Source of the DNA: an uncultured Amylibacter sp.
GTDB taxonomy: Bacteria; Pseudomonadota; Alphaproteobacteria; Rhodobacterales; Rhodobacteraceae
Direction of reading: 5' to 3'
Assembly (NCBI GenBank): GCA_905181935.1
Contig: CAJIZV010000002.1
Location: 682,001-746,000, forward strand
Length of the DNA stretch: 64,000 nucleotides
The notes beneath the pieces are model-generated. The model was given only the letters and a program-made list of their open reading frames with translations, was not told the origin of the DNA and made no database searches. The position numbers and the translations under genes are program-made. Positions 17,388-25,209 of this stretch are shown in pieces (the stretch's first letter is position 1; each line of letters begins with the position of its first letter).

Positions 17388-17966
17388 TTGAACACTATTT
17401 TAAAAACGACCGCGCTTGGAGTATCTTTATTGCTAACAATGCCCGTATTGGCGCAGGCAGAGAGTTATACGATCGATCCCTCACATTCCTTTGTGAAATT
17501 TGAAACCAGCCATTTGGGTGTTTCAAAGCTGTCAGGCCGTTTCAACAACATCGCAGGAAAATTGAGGTATGACCCAGCCGTGGGAGAAGAAAGTCAAAGC
17601 GTCGAAGTCAGCATTGACACCAGTAGCCTTGATACAAATTGGGCTGATCGCGATAAGCATTTGCGCAGTGGCGATTTCTTCAATGTGGCAAAATTTTCAA
17701 ACGCTACTTTTAAAAGCACTAAATTTAACGGTGACGCTTCTGGTGGAACTTTGACAGGTATATTAACTTTTTTGGGTGTCAGTAAAAATATAGAGTTTCC
17801 GATTACGAAGATTGGAGAAGGTAAGGATCCATGGGGCGGTTATCGCGTCGGATTTGAAGGAATCTATAAGATGACACGAAAAGACTTCGGCATGGACTTT
17901 AATCTTGGCCCGGCAGCTGAGTTAGTGAATGTAACCCTGCAGATCGAAGCAATAAAAGACAAATAG
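17388..17966 (+). CDS. YceI family periplasmic lipid-binding protein
   Basis: Lipocalin-like beta-barrel protein that binds polyisoprenoids or ubiquinone-like lipids in the periplasm. The 192 residues have a clear signal peptide (KTTALGVSLLLTMPVLAQA, cleavage before ESYTIDPSHS), the family start YTIDPSHSFVKFETSHLGVSKLSGRF and the FLGVSKNIEFPI and MTRKDFGMDFN motifs. The start is TTG at 17388, chosen because TTGGAG lies 7 bases upstream and the signal peptide begins there; no in-frame ATG fits. Cytochrome b561 is next, a pairing commonly seen with YceI proteins, which suggests quinone or isoprenoid redox chemistry. Confidence 0.92.
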   Translation: MNTILKTTALGVSLLLTMPVLAQAESYTIDPSHSFVKFETSHLGVSKLSGRFNNIAGKLRYDPAVGEESQSVEVSIDTSSLDTNWADRDKHLRSGDFFNVAKFSNATFKSTKFNGDASGGTLTGILTFLGVSKNIEFPITKIGEGKDPWGGYRVGFEGIYKMTRKDFGMDFNLGPAAELVNVTLQIEAIKDK

Positions 17967-17972
17967 AATCTT

Positions 17973-18003
17973 AAGCTGTCCCGGCAGATGATCGGGACAG
18001 TTT
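17973..18003 (+). terminator. Stable hairpin between yceI-like and b561 genes
   Basis: AAGCTGTCCCG (17973-17983) pairs with CGGGACAGTTT (17993-18003), an 11-bp stem with one G-U pair and a 9-base loop. There is no U tract beyond the three T's, and the next gene starts 27 bp on. It could be a weak terminator or an mRNA-stabilising element that sets the ratio of YceI to downstream genes. Confidence 0.5.
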
Positions 18004-18030
18004 CAAACATCAGTTGCATGGAGATCTGGG

Positions 18031-18570
18031 ATGACTTCCGAAATTAAAAAAAAATCATATTCTCTCAGTACAAAACTGCTGCACTGGTTGATTGCTGGGC
18101 ATATGATTGGTCTGATCGTTTCTGGTTGGTGGATTGTAGATCTTTCCTTTTATTCCAGCTGGTATTATTATGCTCCAAGTCTGCACAAGTCTTTTGGAGC
18201 TGTGGTTTTCCTTATTGGTTTGCTCCTTCTACTTAATAAATTCCGAAAGCGTCCGCCTACACTGGCAGGTCACACTAATTTAGAAAAACTAGCCTCAAAG
18301 TTTGCGCATTTTCTCCTCTTTGCGAGCGTGCTTACGATCCCAATTTCTGGTTATATATTCACAACATTTACTGGTCAAAATGTTTCAATATTCAATACCT
18401 TTAACATTCCTGCTGTCTTCGTGACTTCAGAAAAAATCCGTGACTTGGCAATCGAATTCCATATTTATGCCTCATACGGAATAGCTGGGGTGGTTTTCGT
18501 ACACGCAGGTGGGGCGTTAAAACACCATTTTTTGGACAAAGACCGCACTTTGCGCAGGATGCTTTGGTGA
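18031..18570 (+). CDS. Cytochrome b561 family protein
   Basis: Four-helix di-haem b cytochrome of the CybB/b561 type, which moves electrons between quinol and an acceptor such as superoxide or a YceI-linked partner. The 179 residues begin with SLSTKLLHWLIAGHMIGLIVSGWW (helix 1 with haem-ligand His), then SLHKSFGAVVFLIGLLLLL, FAHFLLFASVLTIPISGYIF and EFHIYASYGIAGVVFVHAGGALKHHF. His residues sit at the expected ends of helices 1-4. It ends DRTLRRMLW, a normal C-terminus for the family, so it is intact. It lies between the YceI gene and a DoxX-like fragment. Confidence 0.92.
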   Translation: MTSEIKKKSYSLSTKLLHWLIAGHMIGLIVSGWWIVDLSFYSSWYYYAPSLHKSFGAVVFLIGLLLLLNKFRKRPPTLAGHTNLEKLASKFAHFLLFASVLTIPISGYIFTTFTGQNVSIFNTFNIPAVFVTSEKIRDLAIEFHIYASYGIAGVVFVHAGGALKHHFLDKDRTLRRMLW

Positions 18571-18577
18571 TTGTCTT

Positions 18578-18778
18578 TTGTGGCTGCCACGCCTTCAGGT
18601 CATCGGCGCAGCAGTTCTTGGTGGCACTATGGTATGTGCCGTCTTGACCCATTGGTTCATTCTTGGTTCATCTGCAGTTCCTGCAATCGTACTCGGGCTT
18701 CTATGTGCTGCGGTTCTATATATTTACCGCACCCAAATTCCAGAAGTTCTGGGTGGCCGAAGGTCATCCAGACGCTAA
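18578..18778 (+). CDS. Short membrane protein resembling the C-terminal half of DoxX/YqjF
   Basis: A 66-residue frame from TTG: WLPRLQVIGAAVLGGTM, VCAVLTHWFILGSSAVPA, IVLGLLCAAVLYIYRTQIPEVLGG. It gives two hydrophobic helices and the GTMxxAVxTHxFxxGSS-PA pattern I associate with the second half of DoxX-family proteins, which are normally about 130 residues with four helices. The upstream sequence is occupied by the end of the b561 gene, so the first two helices are missing. In E. coli a DoxX gene (yqjF) precedes a glutathionyl-hydroquinone reductase gene (yqjG), and here a reductase gene follows 15 bp later. It could be a deletion remnant or a real short protein translated by coupling. Confidence 0.5.
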   Translation: MWLPRLQVIGAAVLGGTMVCAVLTHWFILGSSAVPAIVLGLLCAAVLYIYRTQIPEVLGGRRSSRR

Positions 18779-18793
18779 CAGAAAGGCAATTGC

Positions 18794-19774
18794 ATGGGTT
18801 TATTACGGGACGGACTTTGGGTTGATAAGTGGTACGACACCAAAGAAACAGGCGGACGTTTCGTGCGTAAAGCGCCAGAATTTCGTAACTGGATTACTTC
18901 AGATGGTTCAGCAGGCTCAAGTGGAGACGCTGGTTTCAAGGCAGAGGTAAATCGTTATCATCTATATGTATCACATGCCTGCCCATGGGCGCATCGTACA
19001 TTGATCTTTCGAGCATTAAAAGGATTAGAAAAAATGATTTCGGTGTCAGTTGTACATTGGTACATGGCTGACAAAGGTTGGACATTTGAACCGGGGAATG
19101 GGACGGTTCCAGATACTGTTAGTGGCTCAAATTATATGTATGAGATCTATACCAAAGCGAAGGCAAATTATTCTGGCCGGGTTACAATTCCAGTTTTATG
19201 GGACAAAAAAACTAAAACTATTGTATCAAATGAATCCTCTGAAATTATTCGGATGTTTAATTCTGCCTTTGACAAAATTGGTGCAACTGCGGGCGATTAT
19301 TATGCTGGACCAAAACGAATAGAAATAGACGCGCTAAACGATAGAATCTACAACACGCTGAATAATGGTGTTTACAAAGCTGGTTTTGCAACAACACAAA
19401 ATGCTTATGAAGAGGCAGTTGTGCCTTTGTTTGAAACGCTCGACTGGCTTGATGCACGCCTTGCAGACCAGCGGTATCTGACGGGTTCTACAGTTACTGA
19501 GGCTGACTGGCGTTTGTTCACTACTCTGGTACGGTTTGATCCTGTTTATGTAGGGCATTTCAAATGTAACATTCGGCGCATCTCTGACTATGCAAACCTA
19601 TCTGGATATGTGCGTGATCTATATCAACAGCCTGGTGTGGCAAAGACTGTGAATATGGAGCATATTAAAAATCACTACTATGCCAGCCATGAAACAATCA
19701 ACCCATCTCGCGTGATCCCTATCGGGCCAGCAATCGATTTTACATTACCACACAACCGCACAAAATTAGGATAG
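18794..19774 (+). CDS. Glutathionyl-hydroquinone reductase (YqjG/ECM4-type GST)
   Basis: Xi-class glutathione transferase that reduces glutathionyl-hydroquinones to hydroquinones. The 326 residues match the family throughout: an N-terminal GLWVDKWYDTKETGGRFVRKAPEFRNW, the catalytic YVSHACPWAHRTL with Cys63, VTIPVLWDKKTKTIVSNESSEIIRMFN in the thioredoxin-fold half, and NNGVYKAGFATTQ plus EADWRLFTTLVRFDPVYVGHFKCN in the helical half. An AAAGG ribosome site precedes the ATG. It ends 3 bp before the CDGSH/GltS fusion. A second homologue follows that gene. Confidence 0.95.
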   Translation: MGLLRDGLWVDKWYDTKETGGRFVRKAPEFRNWITSDGSAGSSGDAGFKAEVNRYHLYVSHACPWAHRTLIFRALKGLEKMISVSVVHWYMADKGWTFEPGNGTVPDTVSGSNYMYEIYTKAKANYSGRVTIPVLWDKKTKTIVSNESSEIIRMFNSAFDKIGATAGDYYAGPKRIEIDALNDRIYNTLNNGVYKAGFATTQNAYEEAVVPLFETLDWLDARLADQRYLTGSTVTEADWRLFTTLVRFDPVYVGHFKCNIRRISDYANLSGYVRDLYQQPGVAKTVNMEHIKNHYYASHETINPSRVIPIGPAIDFTLPHNRTKLG

Positions 19775-19777
19775 ACA

Positions 19778-21310
19778 ATGGCGCAAACAGTTCCAATCAT
19801 CGCAAATATTAAGCCGATCAAAGTAGACCTAGAGGCAGGTAAAAATTATTTTTGGTGCAAGTGTGGTCTCTCCCAAAGCCAACCATTTTGTGATGGTTCA
19901 CATGCTGGCACAGATATTAAGCCCCTGAGGTTTACAGCCGAAATAACTGGGGCTGCGGGGTTGTGTCAGTGTAAATCGACCGCAAATGCGCCATTTTGTG
20001 ATGGATCACATGCCACTTTAGGTAATTTGAGTGCTGGTGATCCCGCTCCAGCACCAAAATCTGAACTACCAGTAGCAATAGCAACCCCTGAAGAACCCAC
20101 AGTTGCACGCATTCATGAACTGGCACGTAATGGTTTATCGAAACTCGGACATCATGGAGAAATGGGATCAATGGGTGTCCCACGTAAGGATTTGCCTCAT
20201 TGGGATGATATTCAAATTCTAACTGCTCAAATGGCAAGAAAACCTCTATTGGACAATATATCTGTTAAAACATCAGTAACTATTGGCCCACGTGCAGCAA
20301 AACCCTTGATGCTTGATATTCCTTTATTTGTTTCTGACATGAGTTACGGTGCTTTGTCAGAAGAGGCAAAAATAGCCCTTGCACGTGGCGCACAGTTGGC
20401 AGGCACCGGAATTTGCTCAGGCGAAGGCGGGATGTTGCCCGAAGAACAGGCCGAAAATGCACGATATTTCTATGAACTTGCTTCTGCTAAATTTGGTTGG
20501 AAGCCTGAATTGGTAGAACGCGTGCAAGCGTTTCACTTCAAAGGCGGCCAAGGTGCAAAAACTGGAACCGGTGGGCACCTTCCTGGCGAAAAAGTTCAAG
20601 ATAAAATCGCAGAGGTACGTGGGTTAGAGCCAGGCCAAAGTGCTATTTCACCTGCAACCTTTATTGACCTCCATACGCCTGCTGATTTCAAGAAAGTAGC
20701 CGATGAAGTACGCGAACGTTCTGGCGGGATTCCGATCGGATTTAAATTGTCAGCAAATCACATCGAAGATGATATTGATTTTGCACTGGCCGCCAGTGCA
20801 GATTATATCATTCTTGATGGCCGTGGTGGTGGAACGGGTGCAGCACCTTTAATCTTCCGTGATCATATATCAGTGCCAACAATCCCAGCACTGGCGCGCG
20901 CGCGCCGGCATTTGGACGCAAAAACTGGCCGTGATGTTACGCTTGTGATCACTGGCGGGTTGCGAATGGCTGAAGATTTTTCTAAAGCAATGGCACTTGG
21001 TGCAGATGCTATAGCAGTATCAAATTCTGCCATGCAGGCGGTAGGATGTATCGCTGCCCGAATGTGCAATTCCAATAATTGCCCCGTTGGCGTGGCAACT
21101 CAAAAACCTGAATTACGAAAGCGGTTGGATGTACAAATAGGTGCAGAAAAATTGGCGCGTTATTTTCATTCGAGTGTAGAATTGATGCAGGTGCTCGCGC
21201 GTGCATGTGGCCATTCGAATTTATCTGATTTCCGACATTTGGACATCACAACGTGGAAGCGGGAAATGGCAGACCTAAGTGGCGTGAAATTCGCGGGGTT
21301 TAACAAATAA
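19778..21310 (+). CDS. Double-CDGSH / FMN-binding glutamate synthase-like fusion
   Basis: A 510-residue protein with two unrelated parts. Residues 1-80 carry two CDGSH [2Fe-2S] motifs, C27-x-C29...C38DGSH42 and C63-x-C65...C74DGSH78. From about residue 95 to the end is a GltB-type FMN barrel with SDMSYGALSEEAKIALARGA, GICSGEGGMLPEE, KGGQGAKTGTGGHLPG, GRGGGTGAAP and the C-x5-C-x4-C cluster CIAARMCNSNNCPVG for a [3Fe-4S] centre. The amidotransferase and FAD domains of true glutamate synthase are absent. It is therefore probably not a glutamate synthase; an FMN/Fe-S oxidoreductase using the CDGSH part as an electron relay is a reasonable inference. It sits between two hydroquinone-reductase GSTs. 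Confidence 0.9.
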   Translation: MAQTVPIIANIKPIKVDLEAGKNYFWCKCGLSQSQPFCDGSHAGTDIKPLRFTAEITGAAGLCQCKSTANAPFCDGSHATLGNLSAGDPAPAPKSELPVAIATPEEPTVARIHELARNGLSKLGHHGEMGSMGVPRKDLPHWDDIQILTAQMARKPLLDNISVKTSVTIGPRAAKPLMLDIPLFVSDMSYGALSEEAKIALARGAQLAGTGICSGEGGMLPEEQAENARYFYELASAKFGWKPELVERVQAFHFKGGQGAKTGTGGHLPGEKVQDKIAEVRGLEPGQSAISPATFIDLHTPADFKKVADEVRERSGGIPIGFKLSANHIEDDIDFALAASADYIILDGRGGGTGAAPLIFRDHISVPTIPALARARRHLDAKTGRDVTLVITGGLRMAEDFSKAMALGADAIAVSNSAMQAVGCIAARMCNSNNCPVGVATQKPELRKRLDVQIGAEKLARYFHSSVELMQVLARACGHSNLSDFRHLDITTWKREMADLSGVKFAGFNK

Positions 21311-21337
21311 CCTAGTAGTACGGCCAAAGGAAATAAA

Positions 21338-22372
21338 ATGATAAAATCACACCAAAGTAGTTCAATTGAAGAAGTACAAACCGACGCCGCAAAAAGGCGC
21401 GCTAGTGGAGAGTTTGTGCGTGGTGTTAGTGGTTTTCGCCATGCAATTGGTGATCCTAATTTTCCACCTGAAGAAAATCGATACCATTTATTTGTTGCAT
21501 TTAATTGTCCGTGGTGCCACCGTGCAACCCTCGCTCGTAATGTTCTTGGTCTGCAAAGCAGTATTACTATGGATGTGGCATTCCCTAGCCGTACAGAAAC
21601 AGATGATAGTGCTGGACCTAACTTATGGCAATTTGCGCCTGAACGTATTTCAATAGCAACTGGTTCGCCATTACCTGAATGCACATCAGAAACTGCAACA
21701 GACAAATCCTATAGGTTAATAAAAGAAATTTATGCCGCTGAAGGGTCTGCTGAACAATCGGTGCCCATCCTTTATGATAAAAAAGAAAAGCGGATTGTTA
21801 ATAATGAAAGTGCTGAAATCATCCGTATGTTAGATGCAAATGCAAGAAAATTGGGTGCTAATATGACAGAAAATATGCACCTTTATCCAGAAGACGAAAC
21901 AGTGCAAAATGAAATCGATATATTAAATAAAACAATATATACGACTATCAACAATGGTGCTTACAAAGCAGGTTTTTCATCTGACCAACAAATTTATGCC
22001 ACAGCATTTCATGATTATTTTCAAACCTTGAGAGAACTAGAAAAAAAATTAGCAGGAGACGACCGCCCATTCCTTACGGGTGACAATTTCACAGAGGCTG
22101 ATCTACGTCTATTTCCAACGCTGTATAGACATGATCCAGTCTACTATTTGCGAATGAAACTAAACGGGGCAAAAATTTTAGATTATCCTCACTTATGGCG
22201 GTGGCTTTGCAGAGTCTACGCTCTCCCAGGTGTTGCAGAAAGCAATGCATTAACACATTGTAAGCAAGGGTATTTTGGTCGAACATGGAATAAAACAATA
22301 CCAGCGGGACCTATAAAGCCCATGCCCTATCCATTAGCATACAAACATCCAGAATTGAGTACTAAACGGTAA
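21338..22372 (+). CDS. Second glutathionyl-hydroquinone reductase-like GST
   Basis: A 344-residue Xi-class GST, a distant paralogue of the one at 18.8 kb. It shares the layout GEFVRGVSGFRHAIGD, NRYHLFVAFNCPWCHRATL (Cys57, with an additional Cys60 in CPWCHR where the first copy has CPWAHR), SVPILYDKKEKRIVNNESAEIIRMLD, INNGAYKAGFSSDQQ and EADLRLFPTLYRHDPVYYLRMKLNGA. The CxxC-like pair is an interesting difference and could alter its redox chemistry. AAAGGA precedes the ATG. It follows the CDGSH/GltS fusion by 27 bp and leads into the globin gene 5 bp later. Confidence 0.92.
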   Translation: MIKSHQSSSIEEVQTDAAKRRASGEFVRGVSGFRHAIGDPNFPPEENRYHLFVAFNCPWCHRATLARNVLGLQSSITMDVAFPSRTETDDSAGPNLWQFAPERISIATGSPLPECTSETATDKSYRLIKEIYAAEGSAEQSVPILYDKKEKRIVNNESAEIIRMLDANARKLGANMTENMHLYPEDETVQNEIDILNKTIYTTINNGAYKAGFSSDQQIYATAFHDYFQTLRELEKKLAGDDRPFLTGDNFTEADLRLFPTLYRHDPVYYLRMKLNGAKILDYPHLWRWLCRVYALPGVAESNALTHCKQGYFGRTWNKTIPAGPIKPMPYPLAYKHPELSTKR

Positions 22373-22377
22373 AACTG

Positions 22378-23133
22378 ATGATAAAATTTACGTATCCAAA
22401 TCACCCAACAAGGCATGGATATATGTCTGAAAAAATACAGGGCGAATATATTTTATCAGCGGTTTCTAAAGAAATCCTTCCAGTTGACGCACATCGCATA
22501 CCAGACATAATTTCATTAAACGCGTCTAATAATAAATCTAAACCTATTCAATTTTGGCAATTATATTCTGTGCTTGGTCAAGATACTATTGTTAATATTA
22601 TAGAAAATTTTTATGGTCGTGTCTATGAAAACGAAACTTGGTTTACTTCCGTTTTTGCTAAAGTCGGGGATGTTGGACACCATATTAACACGCAAGCCTC
22701 AATGTGGTTAGATATAATGGGTGGTGGCCCATATTATCATGGGGCAGACTTTAGACTAAACTTTCACCATAAACACAATGCAATCCAATTAATGAATGAA
22801 AAGGGCGCACTACGTTGGTCAGAGCTAATGCTTGAGACCCTAGATTATTCAAATAAGCATATCTCAAGTGATCCACGTATCAGAATAAGCATTAACACGT
22901 TTTTAAATCACTTTATGGCAAAATACTCAGAAGATTTTAAATTTAAAAATATAGGGTTTTTTAAAAATACCAATCCACCATACAAACAGAAAATTAATTT
23001 TCTTAAAATGTCAAAAGAAGCAATAGAATCTCTCACAGAACATGAGCTTAAACAGGCTCTCATAGAGCAGGGTGTAAATGTATCCAATTATACTAGTAAA
23101 GAAAAACTCATAAATAAAGCTATGATGATTTAA
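22378..23133 (+). CDS. Truncated-haemoglobin-like protein with C-terminal SAP/HeH-like tail
   Basis: A 251-residue protein. Residues 65-160 look like a 2-over-2 globin: ENFYGRVYENETWFTSVFAKVGDVGHHINTQASMWLDIMGGG, then FRLNFHHKHNAI with candidate proximal His130/131, and WSELMLETLDY. Residues 1-60 are an unrecognised N-terminal extension. Residues 218-247 (SLTEHELKQALIEQGVNVSNYTSKEKLINKA) resemble a SAP/HeH helix-extended-helix motif, which is unusual on a globin. It follows the second GST by 5 bp, so it belongs to the redox cluster, and its role may be oxygen, NO or quinone-linked peroxide chemistry. The A/T content is higher than the preceding genes. The family call is fairly good; the tail is tentative. 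Confidence 0.72.
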   Translation: MIKFTYPNHPTRHGYMSEKIQGEYILSAVSKEILPVDAHRIPDIISLNASNNKSKPIQFWQLYSVLGQDTIVNIIENFYGRVYENETWFTSVFAKVGDVGHHINTQASMWLDIMGGGPYYHGADFRLNFHHKHNAIQLMNEKGALRWSELMLETLDYSNKHISSDPRIRISINTFLNHFMAKYSEDFKFKNIGFFKNTNPPYKQKINFLKMSKEAIESLTEHELKQALIEQGVNVSNYTSKEKLINKAMMI

Positions 23134-23163
23134 ATATCTTTAAAAACCTTTTGTTGTTAAATT

Positions 23164-24468
23164 CTAAAGTACATAACGTGATATATCGCTACTCCTTGCT
23201 AATTCTCCGAGGTGCTGTTCAACAAAATCAGCGCTAACCACAACCGCTTCGCCGGATCGATCTGGCGCAGTGAAGCTAAGTTCTTCGAATACGCGTTCAA
23301 TGATCGTGTGTAAGCGGCGTGCGCCAATATTTTCGATGCTCTCGTTTACTTCAGCTGCAATTTTTGCCAGTGCGGCTATACCATCGACTGTAAAGGTAAC
23401 GTTAACACCTTCAGTTGCCATAAGAGCAGAATATTGGCGTGTCAGAGCATTATCTGTTTCAGTCAATATCCGTACAAAATCTTTTTCTGTTAATGCGCGA
23501 AGCTCTACTCGAATAGGTAGTCTTCCCTGTAGTTCTGGAAGAAGATCAGAAGGCTTTGCGGTATGAAATGCACCTGATGCAATGAATAAAATGTGGTCAG
23601 TTTTAACTGGCCCATGTTTTGTAGATACGGTTGTTCCTTCAATCAAGGGAAGTAAATCACGTTGAACACCTTCACGTGATACATCCCCTCCACGCGCATC
23701 TGATTTTGCACAGACTTTGTCTATTTCATCTAAAAATACGATACCACTTTCTTCAACAGCCATTACCGCTTCTTTAGTTACGGCTTCTTGATCAACTAGC
23801 TTATCAGCTTCTTCACTTATCAAAATCTTGTAACTATCAGCTATTCGCATTTTGCGTTTTGTTGTTCTCTCACCCATAGCCTTGCCAAACATTTCTCCAA
23901 TGTTCATCATACCCATTCCAGGTTGGCCAGGTATATCCATCATACCGCCCATTGGATTAGATGTATCGGCAAGTTCTAATTCAATTTCTTTGTCATCGAG
24001 CAAGCCTTCGCGTAGCTTTTTACGAAACATCTCACGAGTTTGCTCACGTGCATCTGTACCACAGAGTGCATCCAATACGCGATTTTCTGCGCTTTCATAT
24101 GCACCAGTTTTAACCTTTTCGCGCTTATCATCGCGCACCATTACAATTGCGCTATCTACAAGATCACGAACTATTTGCTCAACATCGCGACCAACATATC
24201 CAACCTCTGTAAATTTAGTTGCTTCTACTTTTAAAAACGGTGCTTTGGCTAACTTTGCTAAGCGTCTGCTTATTTCAGTTTTACCAACACCTGTTGGGCC
24301 AATCATTAAAATGTTTTTAGGGTAAACTTCATCACGAATGTCATCACTTAATTGTTTGTGGCGCCACCTATTGCGTAAGGCAACTGCTACAGATCTTTTG
24401 GCATCGTTCTGTCCAATTATATATCGATCTAATTCTGATACAATTTCGCGGGGAGTAAGGTCTGTCAT
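23164..24468 (-). CDS. hslU: HslU ATPase subunit of the HslVU protease
   Basis: AAA+ unfoldase that feeds substrates to HslV. The 434 residues begin [38 protein letters not shown] sequence, then Walker [18 protein letters not shown] near residue 53, the pore loop [15 protein letters not shown], and Walker [12 protein letters not shown] near 245. The C-terminus SSDISRYVL matches the conserved end that inserts into HslV. An intermediate domain with Met/Gly-rich sequence is present. The start overlaps the hslV stop by ATGA. It is convergent with the globin gene. Confidence 0.97.
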   Translation of the reverse strand: MTDLTPREIVSELDRYIIGQNDAKRSVAVALRNRWRHKQLSDDIRDEVYPKNILMIGPTGVGKTEISRRLAKLAKAPFLKVEATKFTEVGYVGRDVEQIVRDLVDSAIVMVRDDKREKVKTGAYESAENRVLDALCGTDAREQTREMFRKKLREGLLDDKEIELELADTSNPMGGMMDIPGQPGMGMMNIGEMFGKAMGERTTKRKMRIADSYKILISEEADKLVDQEAVTKEAVMAVEESGIVFLDEIDKVCAKSDARGGDVSREGVQRDLLPLIEGTTVSTKHGPVKTDHILFIASGAFHTAKPSDLLPELQGRLPIRVELRALTEKDFVRILTETDNALTRQYSALMATEGVNVTFTVDGIAALAKIAAEVNESIENIGARRLHTIIERVFEELSFTAPDRSGEAVVVSADFVEQHLGELARSSDISRYVL

Positions 24469-25022
24469 TTAGATATTTTTTCCACTGTCATATTGCCATT
24501 AGTAAACACGCATATCTCTGCAGCTATGGTTAAAGATTTACGAGCGATTGTTTCTGCGTCTTGATCGCTATCAATTATTGCGCGGGCTGCAGCTAAGGCA
24601 AAATTTCCGCCAGATCCAATTGCTGCAATTCCATGCTCAGGCTCTAATACGTCACCAGCCCCTGTAATCACAAATAGGTCAGTGCCATCTGTAACAATTA
24701 ACATTGCTTCAAGGTTTTTGAGATACTTGTCCATTCGCCAATCTTTAGCTAATGAGATTGATGCTTTTGCCAATTGACCAGGGGATGCCTCCAGTTTGGC
24801 CTCTAATCTCTCAAGCAATGTAAAAGCATCTGCAGTAGAGCCCGCAAAGCCACACACTACATCGTGACCACCAGGTGAAATACGCCTAACCTTACGAGCT
24901 GAGCCTTTGATAACAGTATTACCAAGACTAACCTGACCATCACCTGCGACGACAACTTCGTTTCCTTTACGTACACCTATGATTGTAGTTCCGTGCCAAC
25001 CCGGAAATTTAGTATTTTCCAT
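24465..25022 (-). CDS. hslV: HslV peptidase subunit
   Basis: Proteasome-like N-terminal-nucleophile threonine protease, a dodecamer capped by HslU. The 185 residues begin [20 protein letters not shown]. The catalytic Thr is expected after removal of a short propeptide ending in HG, giving [25 protein letters not shown] is the conserved active-site region, and [13 protein letters not shown] follows near residue 130. It is transcribed hslV-hslU with an ATGA overlap. The 187-bp gap before infB holds the infB terminator and probably the hslV promoter. Confidence 0.96.
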   Translation of the reverse strand: MENTKFPGWHGTTIIGVRKGNEVVVAGDGQVSLGNTVIKGSARKVRRISPGGHDVVCGFAGSTADAFTLLERLEAKLEASPGQLAKASISLAKDWRMDKYLKNLEAMLIVTDGTDLFVITGAGDVLEPEHGIAAIGSGGNFALAAARAIIDSDQDAETIARKSLTIAAEICVFTNGNMTVEKISK

Positions 25023-25149
25023 AATAAACTGCCTTTCGTTAAGTGTAGATATACGAATCTACTAACTGAATGACAACATTTCTGATGAATTAATAAAGTG
25101 CAGGCGGATTTATGTATTAATCTAAAATGTATGTCTAAACTCATTTTCA

Positions 25150-25186
25150 ATGAAAAATGCCACACTTATTTTTAAATGTGGCATTT
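25150..25186 (-). terminator. Intrinsic terminator after infB
   Basis: On the minus strand AAATGCCACA (25177-25186) pairs with TGTGGCATTT (25155-25164), a perfect 10-bp stem with a 12-base A/T loop. It is followed directly by further T's. It lies 24 bp past the infB stop and ends the rimP-nusA-ylxR-infB operon. Confidence 0.85.
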
Positions 25187-25209
25187 GTATTTAATAATAG
25201 TAATAATTT

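Noticed and set aside
18571..18825. Alternative frame overlapping the DoxX-like fragment
   Set aside because: Its composition (His, Ser, Arg, Trp rich) is not membrane- or family-like, whereas the frame from 18578 gives coherent helices.
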